Shown here in pieces: positions 33,659 through 42,747 of a DNA stretch of 64,000 nt. Every line of letters starts with the position of its first letter. Position 1 is the first letter of the stretch. Source of the DNA: Gemmatimonas sp. (lineage in GTDB: Bacteria; Gemmatimonadota; Gemmatimonadetes; Gemmatimonadales; Gemmatimonadaceae); NCBI RefSeq assembly GCF_031426495.1, contig NZ_JANPLK010000015.1, positions 32,571 through 96,570 of the forward strand. Reading direction: 5' to 3'. The position numbers were made by a program, and so were the translations under genes. The notes below the pieces were generated by a model. It was not told where the DNA came from and did not search any database. It saw only the letters and a program-made list of their open reading frames with translations.

Positions 33659-34899
33659 GCACGACGGCCGTAGCTTCCGTTGAGTCAATCCGCGCGCACT
33701 TCCCGGCGCTCGCGCGTCGCGAAGGCGCGCACCCGGTGGCGTTCTTCGACGGACCGGGCGGTACGCAGGTACCGCGAGTCGTCGCCGAGGCGATGACCGA
33801 CTATCTGCTGCATCACAACGCCAATACCCACTGGGCGTATCCTAGCAGCGTCGAGACGGATGCGATGCTGGCGGCGGCGCGTGTGACGCTGGCCGATTTC
33901 CTCGGCGCTACGCCAGGGGAAATCTCGTTCGGCGCGAATATGACCACGATCCTGTTTCATATCGCCCGCGCGATTGGCCGCTCGCTCGAGCCCGGCGACG
34001 AGATCATCGTCACCGAACTGGATCACCATGCGAACGTGGCGCCGTGGCAGGCGCTGGCCAAGGAACGCGGCGCGGTGCTCAAGTGGCTACCGCTCGACCT
34101 CGAGACGTATCGACATGAAGTCGGGGCACTCGAGGCGCTGTTGTCGCCGCGCACGAAGGTCGTGGCTATCGGCGCGGCGTCGAATATTCTCGGCACGGTG
34201 AGTGACGTGCCCGCGATGGTGGCGATGGCCAAGACGGCCGGTGCGATCACGGTGATCGATGCCGTGCACTACGCACCGCACGCGTTGGTTGACGTGAAAG
34301 CCATCGGTGCCGATTTCGTGCTGTGCAGTGCGTACAAGTTCTACGGGCCACATATCGGCATCTGCTATGGACGGCATGAGGCCACCGCCGCCCTCGACGT
34401 GCCGCGCCTCGAACCGGCGCCGGACTATGTACCGGAAGTGCTCGAGACCGGCACGCAGAATCACGAGGGCGTCGTGGGCGCCGCCGCCGCCGTGGACTTC
34501 CTGGCCGGCCTCGCCGTCGACGGCACGGCCTCCCGGCGTGAGCGACTTCGCACGGTCATGCACGCGTTGCACGAGCGCGGGGATGCGCTGTTGCGCGAAC
34601 TGTGGGTTGGGTTGCACGCGATCGGCGGCGTGACCGTGTTCGGCCCGCCGCCGGGTACAGCGCGGACGCCCACCGTGTCGTTCCACGTGCAGGGGCACGA
34701 GGCGGAGCAGGTCGCGCGCTTCCTGGCACCGCGCGGCGTCTATGTGTCGCACGGCGACTTCTATGCGGCCACGGTGGCGCGCCGGCTTGGCCTCGCGCAC
34801 GAAGGACTCGTGCGCGTGGGATGCTCATGCTACACCACCGCCGAGGAGATCACGCGTCTGCTCGACGGCGTGCGCGCGCTCGTGCAGGGAACGGCCTGA
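33655..34899 (+). CDS. Cysteine desulfurase-like class V PLP enzyme
   Basis: The product has 414 residues, a class V aminotransferase fold with the PLP lysine K228 in SAYKFYGPH, preceded by IDAVHYAPH and VTELDHHANVAPW. It resembles the cysteine-desulfurase-like subgroup rather than true IscS/SufS. No iron-sulphur assembly genes are nearby, so the activity is unproven. It overlaps the dehydrogenase by 4 bases and abuts the lipoprotein gene. Confidence 0.8.
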   Translation: MSTTAVASVESIRAHFPALARREGAHPVAFFDGPGGTQVPRVVAEAMTDYLLHHNANTHWAYPSSVETDAMLAAARVTLADFLGATPGEISFGANMTTILFHIARAIGRSLEPGDEIIVTELDHHANVAPWQALAKERGAVLKWLPLDLETYRHEVGALEALLSPRTKVVAIGAASNILGTVSDVPAMVAMAKTAGAITVIDAVHYAPHALVDVKAIGADFVLCSAYKFYGPHIGICYGRHEATAALDVPRLEPAPDYVPEVLETGTQNHEGVVGAAAAVDFLAGLAVDGTASRRERLRTVMHALHERGDALLRELWVGLHAIGGVTVFGPPPGTARTPTVSFHVQGHEAEQVARFLAPRGVYVSHGDFYAATVARRLGLAHEGLVRVGCSCYTTAEEITRLLDGVRALVQGTA

Positions 34900-36141
34900 A
34901 TGATGCCGCCCATGTTGCGTCCCCCGTGCCGTGGCGCCCGCGCCCTCGTCGCGTGGACGACGGTCGCGGTGGCAGTGCTGGCGGCTGCTTGCGGTGATCG
35001 TGCGTCGAGCGGTGAGGCGTTACCGCCGGCGGAGTTCCTGTTTGCTGCCGGTGACTCCACGTACTGGGTGCGCAGCGGCGGCGACGGGATGCGCGTGCGC
35101 AGTGCACCGATTCTGCTCACTGAAGTCGATGGCCGGCTGTTCGAGATCTTTCTTGGCGACGACGGCGCCGAGTATCCCGACGCTTCGTTTGCGAGTGCGC
35201 GCCTCTGGTCACGCGAGCTGCAGCATCGTGACAGCACGCGGCTGTTCGGCGACTCCACCGTGATGCATGAACTCTCCGTGTGGCGTCGCGCTCATCCACG
35301 CGACGCCGAGATCGATCCGGCCGATGAGGAAATGCCCGATGATCCGCGGACGGTGGTGAATGACGAGATCGAAATCATCGACGTGCACGGGCCGTACATC
35401 ACCGTCGAGCATTTGCTCAACGTCGACATCGACGGTGGGCCACCTCATCGGCACGAGGGCCGCCGGATGGTCGTCGACGTGCGGAGTGGCGCGACGGCCT
35501 CGCTGGAGGTGCTCGTGGGCGCCGACGAGGCGCGACGCGTCACGGCCGCCGCGCAGGTATCGCTGACGCAGCTGATCGACTCGATCCGCACCGCCGGTGC
35601 CGCTGGTGATGAACGCGCGTCGGTGGCCACCGAATCCCTCGACAGCTTTCGATTCGATTCGACCAGCTTCGGAATCACCGACAGTGGTCGTGATCCCGCC
35701 GTCGCGTTCATGGTGCCGGGACATGGCACCGACGGGGAAGCGCTCGCGCTTTATCTTCCGCCGATCACGGTGAAGGCACCGGTGTGGTGGAAGTCGGTGC
35801 GCGCCACGCTGCCGGAGTGGGCCAAGGACTCGGCGCGGGTCAGGTGGGATCGCGCCAAGTACGCAGTCGCCGCGCGCCCGTCGGCCGACGGCGACGCACT
35901 GGCCCTCGTGCTGATCGGCGGTGCCGCGAGTACGGCGCACGAATGGCCGATCGCCACCGTTGCTGCACCCGCGTACCAGCTTATTCCGCTCGACACGCCG
36001 CCGATCGACAGCGCCGCGCGCGCCGCCCTGTCACGCGCCTTCGATATCTCGACGTCACTCGACGGACTCGTTCAGCGCGCGAGCTGGCCGTATCGCACGC
36101 TGACGCCGCTGCGCGCCACTTCCTTCTCACGCACCAAATGA
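34900..36141 (+). CDS. Putative lipoprotein of unknown function
   Basis: The product has 413 residues. A basic N-terminus and hydrophobic stretch end in the lipobox LAAAC (cysteine near residue 29), so it should be lipid-anchored. The remainder is acidic and contains no motif I recognise. It starts directly after the upstream stop codon and overlaps the thioesterase gene (ATGA), so it is part of a four- or five-gene run. Confidence 0.7.
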   Translation: MMPPMLRPPCRGARALVAWTTVAVAVLAAACGDRASSGEALPPAEFLFAAGDSTYWVRSGGDGMRVRSAPILLTEVDGRLFEIFLGDDGAEYPDASFASARLWSRELQHRDSTRLFGDSTVMHELSVWRRAHPRDAEIDPADEEMPDDPRTVVNDEIEIIDVHGPYITVEHLLNVDIDGGPPHRHEGRRMVVDVRSGATASLEVLVGADEARRVTAAAQVSLTQLIDSIRTAGAAGDERASVATESLDSFRFDSTSFGITDSGRDPAVAFMVPGHGTDGEALALYLPPITVKAPVWWKSVRATLPEWAKDSARVRWDRAKYAVAARPSADGDALALVLIGGAASTAHEWPIATVAAPAYQLIPLDTPPIDSAARAALSRAFDISTSLDGLVQRASWPYRTLTPLRATSFSRTK

Positions 36142-36644
36142 CCGATTTGTCCCCTGTCCGCCTCTCCCGTCCGGTGTCCGCCTCGCAGCACGTCACGAGC
36201 GAGCTGATCATGCCGCACGATGCGAACATCCTCGGCCATGCATTCGGTGGCGCCATCATGGCGATGGTCGACAAGGCGGCGGCGGTGTCGGCGTTCCGAC
36301 ATGCGCGCACGGCCTGCGTCACCGCGTCGATCGATCGAGTGGACTTTCGCGAGCCGATTCACGTGGGGGATCTCGTCACCTGTCAGGCGTCGGTGAATTT
36401 TGTCGGCACCACGTCGATGGAAATCGGTGTGCGCGTGGAGGCCGAAGATCTCATCACCGGCGCGCGCCGGCATACGAACACGTGCTACCTCACGTTCGTG
36501 GCGATCGACCGCAATGGCCGGCCGGTGCCGATCGCCCTGGTGCAGCCGGATACCGACGAACAGGTCCGCCGCTACGAGGCCGCGCAGGCCCGTCGGCGCC
36601 GAAGGCTCGAGGAACGGCAGGACGAGGCGCGCGCGGTACGTTAG
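36138..36644 (+). CDS. Acyl-CoA thioesterase (hotdog fold, YciA/BFIT type)
   Basis: The product has 168 residues: a single hotdog domain with the family pattern MPHDANILGHAFGGAIMAMVDKAAA, then DRVDFREPIHVGDLVTC, here cited as the helix with the catalytic N/H-x-G region. The C-terminus has a short basic tail (QARRRRRLEERQ). It hydrolyses acyl-CoA thioesters. It is preceded by the lipoprotein gene and followed 1 bp later by an MFS gene. Confidence 0.85.
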   Translation: MTDLSPVRLSRPVSASQHVTSELIMPHDANILGHAFGGAIMAMVDKAAAVSAFRHARTACVTASIDRVDFREPIHVGDLVTCQASVNFVGTTSMEIGVRVEAEDLITGARRHTNTCYLTFVAIDRNGRPVPIALVQPDTDEQVRRYEAAQARRRRRLEERQDEARAVR

Positions 36645-36645
36645 C

Positions 36646-37914
36646 GTGAGCCGCATACCGCTCGACGCGCCCAGCGACACGTACGCTGCCCTTCGCCTTC
36701 CGAATTTCCGCCGGTATCTGTTGGCGTTGTTCACGCTGACGCTCGGCATCCAGATTCAGGGCACGGTCGTCGGCTGGCAGATTTACGATCTCACCCATGA
36801 TCCGCTCGCCCTCGGGATCGTGGGGCTGGCCGAAGCATTGCCGGCGATCAGCATGTCGTTGTTCGCCGGACATGTGGCCGATAGTCACGATCGCCGCCGC
36901 ATCGCCCTGATGGCGTTGGCGGTGCTGGTGCTCTGTTCCCTTGGGCTCTGGTGGCTGGCGCACCCGGCGCCGATCGGTGATGTCGCGCTCACGGCGCCCA
37001 TGCGGGTGCGCGCGATCTACGCCGTGATCGTGCTCAGTGGCCTGGCCCGCGCCTTCCTGCAGCCTGCCCGTCAGGCGCTCAGCGCTGAGCTGGTGCCGCG
37101 CACGTTGTACAGCAATGCGATCACGTGGCGCACCGGCAGTTGGCAGCTGGCGGCCGTTCTGGGGCCCGCGCTCGGTGGCGGCCTGTACGCGATCGGCGGT
37201 ACGACCTTGGGCTACGCCGTCGATGCCGTGCTGATGACGTTCGCCGTCGGCGCGCTGTTCTCGGTGCGCCATCGGTCGCCGGTGCGTGAAGTGACCGACG
37301 AGCCGATGTTGACCTCCATCACCGGCGGCCTCCGCTTCGTGCTCGGTGAACCGCTGCTGCTCTCGGCGCTCACGCTCGACCTTTTCTCGGTGTTGTTCGG
37401 CGGTGCGATCGCACTGCTGCCGGTGTTCGCCGCCGAGATTCTTCACACGGGACCGTCCGGGCTCGGCCTGCTGCGCGCGGCACCGGCGGTCGGCGCCGTG
37501 ATCACGAGTATCGCGCTCACACGCTGGCCTCCCTTCGCACACACGGGTCGCAACCTGCTGATCTCCGTCACGGGATTCGGGGTGTGCACGATCCTGTTCG
37601 GACTCAGTCGCAATCTCTGGCTGTCCCTCGCCGCGCTGGCGCTGGGCGGCGCGTTCGACATGATCAGCGTGGTGATTCGCAGTCTCATGTTGCAGATCCG
37701 CACGCCGGAAGCGCTGCTTGGACGCGTGTCGTCGGTGAATCAGATCTTCATCGGCTCATCGAACGAAATCGGTTCGTTCGAATCGGGACTCACCGCCCGC
37801 TGGTGGGGCGCCGTCACGGCCGTCGTGGTAGGCGGTGTGGCGACGTTGGTCGTCGTGGCGACCGTCGCGTGGCGCGTACCGAGCCTGCGGCGGCTCAAGC
37901 AGTTGGTGAGGTAA
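36646..37914 (+). CDS. MFS transporter (EntS-like exporter family)
   Basis: The product has 422 residues with about eleven to twelve membrane segments. It has the MFS loop 2-3 motif GHVADSHDRRRIALMALAV, and LARAFLQPARQALSAELVPR is typical of the EntS/MFS-3 exporter group. The GTG start at 36646 lies 1 bp after the thioesterase stop. It probably exports a small molecule; no siderophore genes are seen nearby. Confidence 0.85.
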   Translation: MSRIPLDAPSDTYAALRLPNFRRYLLALFTLTLGIQIQGTVVGWQIYDLTHDPLALGIVGLAEALPAISMSLFAGHVADSHDRRRIALMALAVLVLCSLGLWWLAHPAPIGDVALTAPMRVRAIYAVIVLSGLARAFLQPARQALSAELVPRTLYSNAITWRTGSWQLAAVLGPALGGGLYAIGGTTLGYAVDAVLMTFAVGALFSVRHRSPVREVTDEPMLTSITGGLRFVLGEPLLLSALTLDLFSVLFGGAIALLPVFAAEILHTGPSGLGLLRAAPAVGAVITSIALTRWPPFAHTGRNLLISVTGFGVCTILFGLSRNLWLSLAALALGGAFDMISVVIRSLMLQIRTPEALLGRVSSVNQIFIGSSNEIGSFESGLTARWWGAVTAVVVGGVATLVVVATVAWRVPSLRRLKQLVR

Positions 37915-37927
37915 CACCGACGCTTCC

Positions 37928-38035
37928 TGAACAGATCACGCGGAGTCGCAGAGAGCGCAGAGCACGCGGAGAAGGAATCATGTCGATTGTTCTCTGCGGC
38001 CTCTGCGTTCTCCTCATCTCTGCGTGATCAGTTCA
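37928..38035. repeat. REP-like imperfect inverted repeat between convergent genes
   Basis: The arms TGAACAGATCACGC (37928-37941) and GCGTGATCAGTTCA (38022-38035) are inverted with one mismatch. Between them are GCAGAG/CTCTGC-type repeats (CGCAGAGAGCGCAGAG and CTCTGCGGCCTCTGCG) that extend the dyad. The right arm includes the stop codon of the RNase Z gene. This kind of GCAGAG-rich palindrome is common between genes in many bacteria; it may act as a bidirectional terminator or transcript stabiliser. Confidence 0.65.
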
Positions 38036-38995
38036 CGAGGCTTCGGCACCTTCGGCCTCGGTCACCGCCGCCAACTCCTCGGTCAGCGACAGCTCGATCT
38101 CCGTGCCGTCGCGCGCGATGCTCGAGCGCGGAAAAACCGAGCGCGCCTCTCGCTCGAGTTCGTGCGCGTCGCGTGAGTAGCGGGCCGAGATGTGTGTGAG
38201 CACCAAGCGTCGTGCACCGGCCTTGCGCGCGACCTCGGCGGCCTCGCGCGCCGTACTGTGTCCCGTCTCCAGTGCGCGCGCCGCTTCATCGTCGGCGAAG
38301 GTCGCCTCATGAATCAGCAGGTCCGCATCCTGCGCGGCGGCGATCGTGTTCTCGCAGGGACGGGTGTCGCCGGTGATCACGATGCGGCGGCCGCGGCGTC
38401 GCTCGCCCACGAGCACCGACGGCTCGATCACGCGCCCGTCGTCGAGCGTGATGGACTGGCCCTTGTGAATGCGTCCCCAGAGAGGGCCCTCGGGAATACC
38501 CATTTCACGCGCGAGATCCGGGTTGAAGCGACCGAGGCGTTCCTCCTCGACCAGCGCATAGCCCAGCGACTGGGACGGACCGTGGGATACGGCGAAGGTG
38601 TCGACGTGGTAGTCCGGACGTTTGACCGGCTCACCGGGCTCGAGCTCCGAGATCTCAATCGGGAACGTGGTGCGCTCGCCACCTAAGCTGATGCATTGGC
38701 GCAACGTTTTGCCCGCGCCACGCGGTCCCCACAATCTCAGTGGTTCGGTTCTCCCTTGGAGGGCCATCGTACGGATCAGTCCGGTCAGTCCCAGGATGTG
38801 ATCCGAGTGCACGTGGGTGAAGAACAGGTCGTCGAATGCAAACGAGATCCCGTAGCGCATCATCTGGCGCTGCGTTCCCTCCCCACAATCGAACAACAAA
38901 GTCTCTCCTTCCCGAATGACGGCGAGGGAGCTGACCCCCCGTTCCACGGTGGGACGGGAGGCGGCGGTTCCGAGGAAGCGGACAAGCAGCGGCAT
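38033..38995 (-). CDS. rnz: Ribonuclease Z
   Basis: The product has 320 residues and a metallo-beta-lactamase fold. The zinc motif THVHSDH (residues 60-66) is followed by LGLTGLIRTM, with PRGAGKTLRQ and HEATFADDEAARALETGHSTAREAAEVAR further on, cited as the D/H metal ligands and the tRNA-binding end. The enzyme cuts the 3' trailer from tRNA precursors. Family members usually have G where S64 stands in H-x-H-G-D-H; the change is tolerated in related hydrolases. Confidence 0.9.
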   Translation of the reverse strand: MPLLVRFLGTAASRPTVERGVSSLAVIREGETLLFDCGEGTQRQMMRYGISFAFDDLFFTHVHSDHILGLTGLIRTMALQGRTEPLRLWGPRGAGKTLRQCISLGGERTTFPIEISELEPGEPVKRPDYHVDTFAVSHGPSQSLGYALVEEERLGRFNPDLAREMGIPEGPLWGRIHKGQSITLDDGRVIEPSVLVGERRRGRRIVITGDTRPCENTIAAAQDADLLIHEATFADDEAARALETGHSTAREAAEVARKAGARRLVLTHISARYSRDAHELEREARSVFPRSSIARDGTEIELSLTEELAAVTEAEGAEAS

Positions 38996-39230
38996 CGCGG
39001 CAATATAGGCGGAAATCGCCGGTCGCCAGTTCCGTAACGGTCGTCAAAACGGATGAACGCGGCCCCATGCTTGCGTTACATGGGTTTGCTGGCCCGAACC
39101 GCGTAAGGCGGCCTGAGGTTTGCAGAAGAGTTCGTGAAGTATCGCCGCGGTATGCTGGTTCTGTGACGGATGCCCTTCGCCTCGTCCCGGCCCGCCGCAC
39201 TAATTCAGTACTTCCGGAGCCGGGGGGCGT

Positions 39231-39599
39231 ATGACCGGAAAAAGCCGACGCGGATTCGCGTCTATGGATCCCGCGCGTCAGCGCGAGATCGCCAGTAAAG
39301 GTGGGCGGGCAGCCCACGAAAAGGGGACGGCGCACGAATGGTCGTCCGACGAAGCGCGGAATGCGGGGCGTAAAGGCGGTGTCACCGTCAGTCGCGATCG
39401 GGCTCACATGGCCGCTATCGGCCGTGAGGGTGGAGAATCGCGCAGTGCGGCGGCCCGTGAAGCTCGGATGGGTGGTCGGAACGCGGAGCGGGAAGTCCCG
39501 ATGCAGGTCGCCCGCGATGGCGATCGGTCGCGACCGGCTGCGCCGATGGCTGATCGTGCACCGGTACTGCCTCGCAGCGACGAGTCGTCGGCGCGCTGA
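39231..39599 (+). CDS. KGG-repeat stress-induced protein
   Basis: The product has 122 residues with the short glycine-rich motifs of the stress-induced KGG family (Con-10/GsiB-like): MDPARQREIASKGGRAAHEKG, RNAGRKGGVTVS and AIGREGGESR. These are hydrophilic, largely disordered proteins linked to desiccation and stress. The start ATG follows a GGGGG site. The 235 bp upstream hold no gene. The last 40 residues are low complexity. Confidence 0.85.
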   Translation: MTGKSRRGFASMDPARQREIASKGGRAAHEKGTAHEWSSDEARNAGRKGGVTVSRDRAHMAAIGREGGESRSAAAREARMGGRNAEREVPMQVARDGDRSRPAAPMADRAPVLPRSDESSAR

Positions 39600-39659
39600 T
39601 CCTCGCGCGTTGACGTCGCACGGGCGGATCGCTCGTTTGCCGCCAGTGTGACAGTTGTG

Positions 39660-39693
39660 AGAAAGCCTCCCGGATATTTCCGGGAGGCTTTCT
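39660..39693. terminator. Bidirectional terminator hairpin
   Basis: AGAAAGCCTCCCGG (39660-39673) and CCGGGAGGCTTTCT (39680-39693) form a perfect 14-bp stem with a six-base ATATTT loop. It separates the KGG gene from the convergent dehydratase gene. The paired A and T ends give a U-rich tail in both directions. Confidence 0.85.
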
Positions 39694-39761
39694 CGTGGGC
39701 AACGGGCAGAGTTGACGGGAGTTCAAGCGCGTTCAACGCGTTCACGGGCGTTCACGGGCGT

Positions 39762-40754
39762 TCACGCCGAATACAGATCCAGCTGCGCCTGCAGCTTCGA
39801 GGGATCGATGTTCCGCCCGCTCACCAGTAGCACGATCGGCCCCTCCGTCACCGCGACCTTGCCGTGACGCAGCGCCGCCACAGTCACCGCGCCGGCGCCT
39901 TCCACCGCCATGCCCGTCGTTCGGTGCAGCCAGGCGATCGTCTCGCCCAGCTGCGCCTCGGTCACGAGCGCCATCTCGTCGGCACAATACTGCCCGATGT
40001 GCAGCGCCTCGGCGTCGATCTGACCGGCCAGTCCATCGGCCAGCGTGGGCGTGACCACGGTGTCGACCACGTGACCGGCGGCGAGACTCTGCGCCATGGC
40101 CGATGTCTCCACGCTCTGCGCCCCGACGATGCGCACCGATGGCGCGAGTTCGCGCAGCACGGCACCCATGCCGCCCAACAGACCGCCGCCGCCGGTGCAG
40201 ATCACGACCGCGCGCATATCGGGCACTTGCTCCAGCAGTTCCAGGGCGACCGTGCCCTGGCCGGCCAGCAAATCAAGGCCGAGGCAAGGATTGATGAATC
40301 GGATGCCCTCGCGGGCCGCATGCGCCTTCGCGACGATCATCGCCGCGTCGTAGTCGGCTGCTTCGTCGTTCACGATGGTGCCGAGGGCGCGAATGCCGTC
40401 TTTCTTCACCTGCGGCGCGTTGATCGGCACGTAGAGCGTCGCGCGCGTATCGAACGCCTTTGCGGCGTAGGCCACGCCCAGTCCGTGGTTGCCGGCACTC
40501 GACGCGACCACACCCTTGGCCCGCTCGTCGTCCGACAGCCCGGCCAACACGTTGTAGGCACCACGCACCTTGAAGGAACCGGTGGGGTTCTCGAGTTCCA
40601 ACTTGAAGAGCACCTCGACTCCGAACGCGTCGGACAGCGCGTCGGAGCGAATCACGCGGCTGGGTGCAAGCACGGGGCGCAAGCGCTCGGCGGCAGTGTG
40701 CACCGCGGCGATGGCAGGGATGATGCTCGGATCTGGCGCAGGACGTGTCGTCAT
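39762..40754 (-). CDS. Threonine/serine ammonia-lyase family protein (PLP dependent)
   Basis: The product has 330 residues, a fold-type II PLP enzyme. The PLP lysine is K62 in NPTGSFKVRGA, the carboxylate loop is SSAGNHGLG and the phosphate loop is CTGGGGLLGG. It lacks the ACT regulatory domain of biosynthetic IlvA, so a catabolic threonine dehydratase, serine racemase-like or hydroxyectoine-type lyase are all possible. The ATG at 40754 starts MTTRPAPD. Short GTTCACGGGC repeats lie just after its stop. Confidence 0.82.
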   Translation of the reverse strand: MTTRPAPDPSIIPAIAAVHTAAERLRPVLAPSRVIRSDALSDAFGVEVLFKLELENPTGSFKVRGAYNVLAGLSDDERAKGVVASSAGNHGLGVAYAAKAFDTRATLYVPINAPQVKKDGIRALGTIVNDEAADYDAAMIVAKAHAAREGIRFINPCLGLDLLAGQGTVALELLEQVPDMRAVVICTGGGGLLGGMGAVLRELAPSVRIVGAQSVETSAMAQSLAAGHVVDTVVTPTLADGLAGQIDAEALHIGQYCADEMALVTEAQLGETIAWLHRTTGMAVEGAGAVTVAALRHGKVAVTEGPIVLLVSGRNIDPSKLQAQLDLYSA

Positions 40755-40781
40755 ATCACCAGAATAGCACCCATCCACGCC

Positions 40782-42299
40782 CTAAAGCAGCACCCCGTTT
40801 TCCGGAGGCTGGGGCGGAGCGCCGCGCGATCCGACGCGTCGGATGTAGCCTGCCACATCGAATTTGAGCTTGGCCCGTGATGTCACCATGGGCCGGATGC
40901 CACCCCAGATCGGCTTGTTGCCCCACGGCCGATCCCAGAGTCCCAGGCACCACATGATGCCGCCCACGCTGTTCGGGTCTCGGCCATCGAGCGCGTATTT
41001 GTCATTCAACAGATACAGCCACGAGCGCGCCTGCTCGTAATCCTCGGTCCAGAGCAGCACCGTTTTGCCCCAGAGCATGCGCGGGTAGTTGTGGATGATG
41101 CCCTGCTGCACGAGCTCCTGCTGCGCGGCGTTCCACAACGTGTCGTGCGTCTGCGCCGACTCCAGCGTCTCGAGGTCGTACAGCATGGGCCGCGCGTCAC
41201 CTACATGCTCGGCCATCGTCTTCTGAATCCACGCGGGCAGGGCCTCGAGTCGATCGAAGTTTCGCGTGCGAATGCACCAGTTGAACGCCAGTTCGCGCCA
41301 CGTCGTGACCTGCTGTACCAACGCGTCGAGACTTTCGGCGCTCGTTCCACTCGCTCGCGCTTCGCGCACCACGCGCGCCGACGCGATCTGTCCGAAGTGC
41401 AGATACGGTGACAGGCGAGACGTGCCGTCGCTCACCCCGGCTTCGTTGCGGCGGTCGGCGTATGGTGCGAGTTCACGCGACACGAACGTGGCCAGTCGAT
41501 CGACCGCGGCCACACTTCCGCCCGGCAAGGCCACGGCGGGAACCGTGTGATCGATGTCGCACGCGCCCACCGCGACCGCGATGTCGTCATCGGTCATGGC
41601 GGCGATGGGCAGCAGCGACAATCCACGCTCACTCACGGTCCCGCGGAGCGACGTGCGAAGTGCGTCGCTCACCGGCACTCGAGGCAAGGCGTCGGCCACC
41701 GGCTCGATGCTATGATCCAACAGCTTGGCGATTTTCGGACGAATGGTGCGCGCCGCATACTCCGGCTTCTCGAAGGCGCCACTGGGCACCGTGCACACAC
41801 TGTCGATCGCGAGCACGCGACAGTTCACTCGGTCGGCAAAGCGCTCCACGCGCTCGCGAATGCCGGCTGTGGGAAAGAGATCGGTGATCACCACATAGGC
41901 GCGTGCGGCAAGTCGATCGACCACGCGCCGGTCATCGTTGCGAGATGGACGCAGCACGAACTGGTAATACAAGCCACGGGCGTCGGCATCGCGCGCCGTA
42001 TCGCGCGCGCCCTGCAGAATGAAGGTGTGATGCCGGTCGGCCGCGTACGGATAGCTCGGATCGAGCCCTTGATGAATCACCAGCGGGCGATTTACGCGAT
42101 CGGCTGTGCGGATGGCCGCGCGTAGCCCCCAGTTCTCGTCGAGGCGGTGCGATGACTGCATCCAGTACAGCACGTACTCGCCATCCGGGTTGTACGTCTT
42201 CCCGTTCACGTCGACCGTGCGCGCCACAAGCTGGTCGCGGACATAGTCGGCAGCGAGAGCGTGCGGGGTAGAGGCAGAGCGGATCACTGGTGTCGTCAT
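40782..42299 (-). CDS. phr: Class II CPD deoxyribodipyrimidine photolyase
   Basis: The product has 505 residues. The N-terminal alpha/beta photolyase domain has YVLYWMQSSHRLDENWGL, and the FAD domain has SRLSPYLHFGQI. The class II signature ends in NDKYALDGRDPNSVGGIMWCLG and DRPWGNKPIWGGIRPM (conserved W and R residues). It repairs cyclobutane pyrimidine dimers using blue light. The gene is monocistronic and divergent from the tRNA-Ala region. Confidence 0.93.
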   Translation of the reverse strand: MTTPVIRSASTPHALAADYVRDQLVARTVDVNGKTYNPDGEYVLYWMQSSHRLDENWGLRAAIRTADRVNRPLVIHQGLDPSYPYAADRHHTFILQGARDTARDADARGLYYQFVLRPSRNDDRRVVDRLAARAYVVITDLFPTAGIRERVERFADRVNCRVLAIDSVCTVPSGAFEKPEYAARTIRPKIAKLLDHSIEPVADALPRVPVSDALRTSLRGTVSERGLSLLPIAAMTDDDIAVAVGACDIDHTVPAVALPGGSVAAVDRLATFVSRELAPYADRRNEAGVSDGTSRLSPYLHFGQIASARVVREARASGTSAESLDALVQQVTTWRELAFNWCIRTRNFDRLEALPAWIQKTMAEHVGDARPMLYDLETLESAQTHDTLWNAAQQELVQQGIIHNYPRMLWGKTVLLWTEDYEQARSWLYLLNDKYALDGRDPNSVGGIMWCLGLWDRPWGNKPIWGGIRPMVTSRAKLKFDVAGYIRRVGSRGAPPQPPENGVLL

Positions 42300-42412
42300 A
42301 GAAAGTCCGGAACGCGCGGCGACGACGGAAAGTGCCTTCGGAACGAACCCAAACCGACGCGTCGCCGCTTGACACCCGTGCTTCGGCCACTACCTTCCGC
42401 TTGTTACCGATC

Positions 42413-42444
42413 GGCCCCGCGCCAACAGGAGCGGGGCCATTTTT
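42413..42444 (+). terminator. Rho-independent terminator on the plus strand, no gene upstream
   Basis: GGCCCCGC (42413-42420) and GCGGGGCC (42431-42438) form an 8-bp stem followed by ATTTTTG. It points rightwards, but the only upstream gene (photolyase) is on the other strand and starts at 42299. It therefore ends either a short unannotated transcript from 42300-42412 or acts as an attenuator before the tRNA. Confidence 0.7.
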
Positions 42445-42476
42445 GTCCGAGTAACCACCGTGCGTCGTACGGTCCT

Positions 42477-42549
42477 GGGGCTGTAGCTCAGCTGGGAGAG
42501 CGCTGCATTCGCATTGCAGAGGTCAGGGGTTCGAGCCCCCTCAGCTCCA
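42477..42549 (+). tRNA. tRNA-Ala(CGC)
   Basis: This is a complete cloverleaf of 73 bases. The acceptor GGGGCTG pairs with CAGCTCC. The D arm is TAGCTCAGCTGGGAGAGC. The anticodon stem CTGCA/TGCAG has loop TTCGCAT, giving anticodon CGC (codon GCG). The T arm is GGGGTTCGAGCCCCC. The discriminator is A and CCA is not encoded. Confidence 0.95.
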
Positions 42550-42697
42550 CTTGGTGTAGGAAATCGAGACCGTTCCGTGACGGTTTCGGCGCTGGTGTGA
42601 CGCGGGAACCTTCTGCATCGTCCAGTGTATAGACAGTGAAGCCCGCCGCCGTTCGGTAGGACGGAGAGTTCCAATGACGGTGTGCGTGGCAGTTTTC

Positions 42698-42740
42698 GAA
42701 CCCCTGGGGCCTGCAAAGGCTGCCAGGGGTTCTTTGCTTT
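42698..42740 (+). terminator. Terminator downstream of tRNA-Ala
   Basis: GAACCCCTGG (42698-42707) and CCAGGGGTTC (42723-42732) form a perfect 10-bp stem followed by TTTGCTTTC. The 150 bp between the tRNA and this hairpin contain no gene that I can support. Confidence 0.75.
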
Positions 42741-42747
42741 CATAAAT

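Noticed and set aside
39725..39766. Short GTTCACGGGC repeats near the dehydratase stop
   Set aside because: Three short imperfect copies only; probably simple slippage, with no sign of a functional array.
42390..42743. Minus-strand ORF of 117 codons over tRNA-Ala
   Set aside because: Its peptide contains the familiar artefact produced by reading a tRNA gene antisense (GAEGARTPDLCN), and it spans two terminators.
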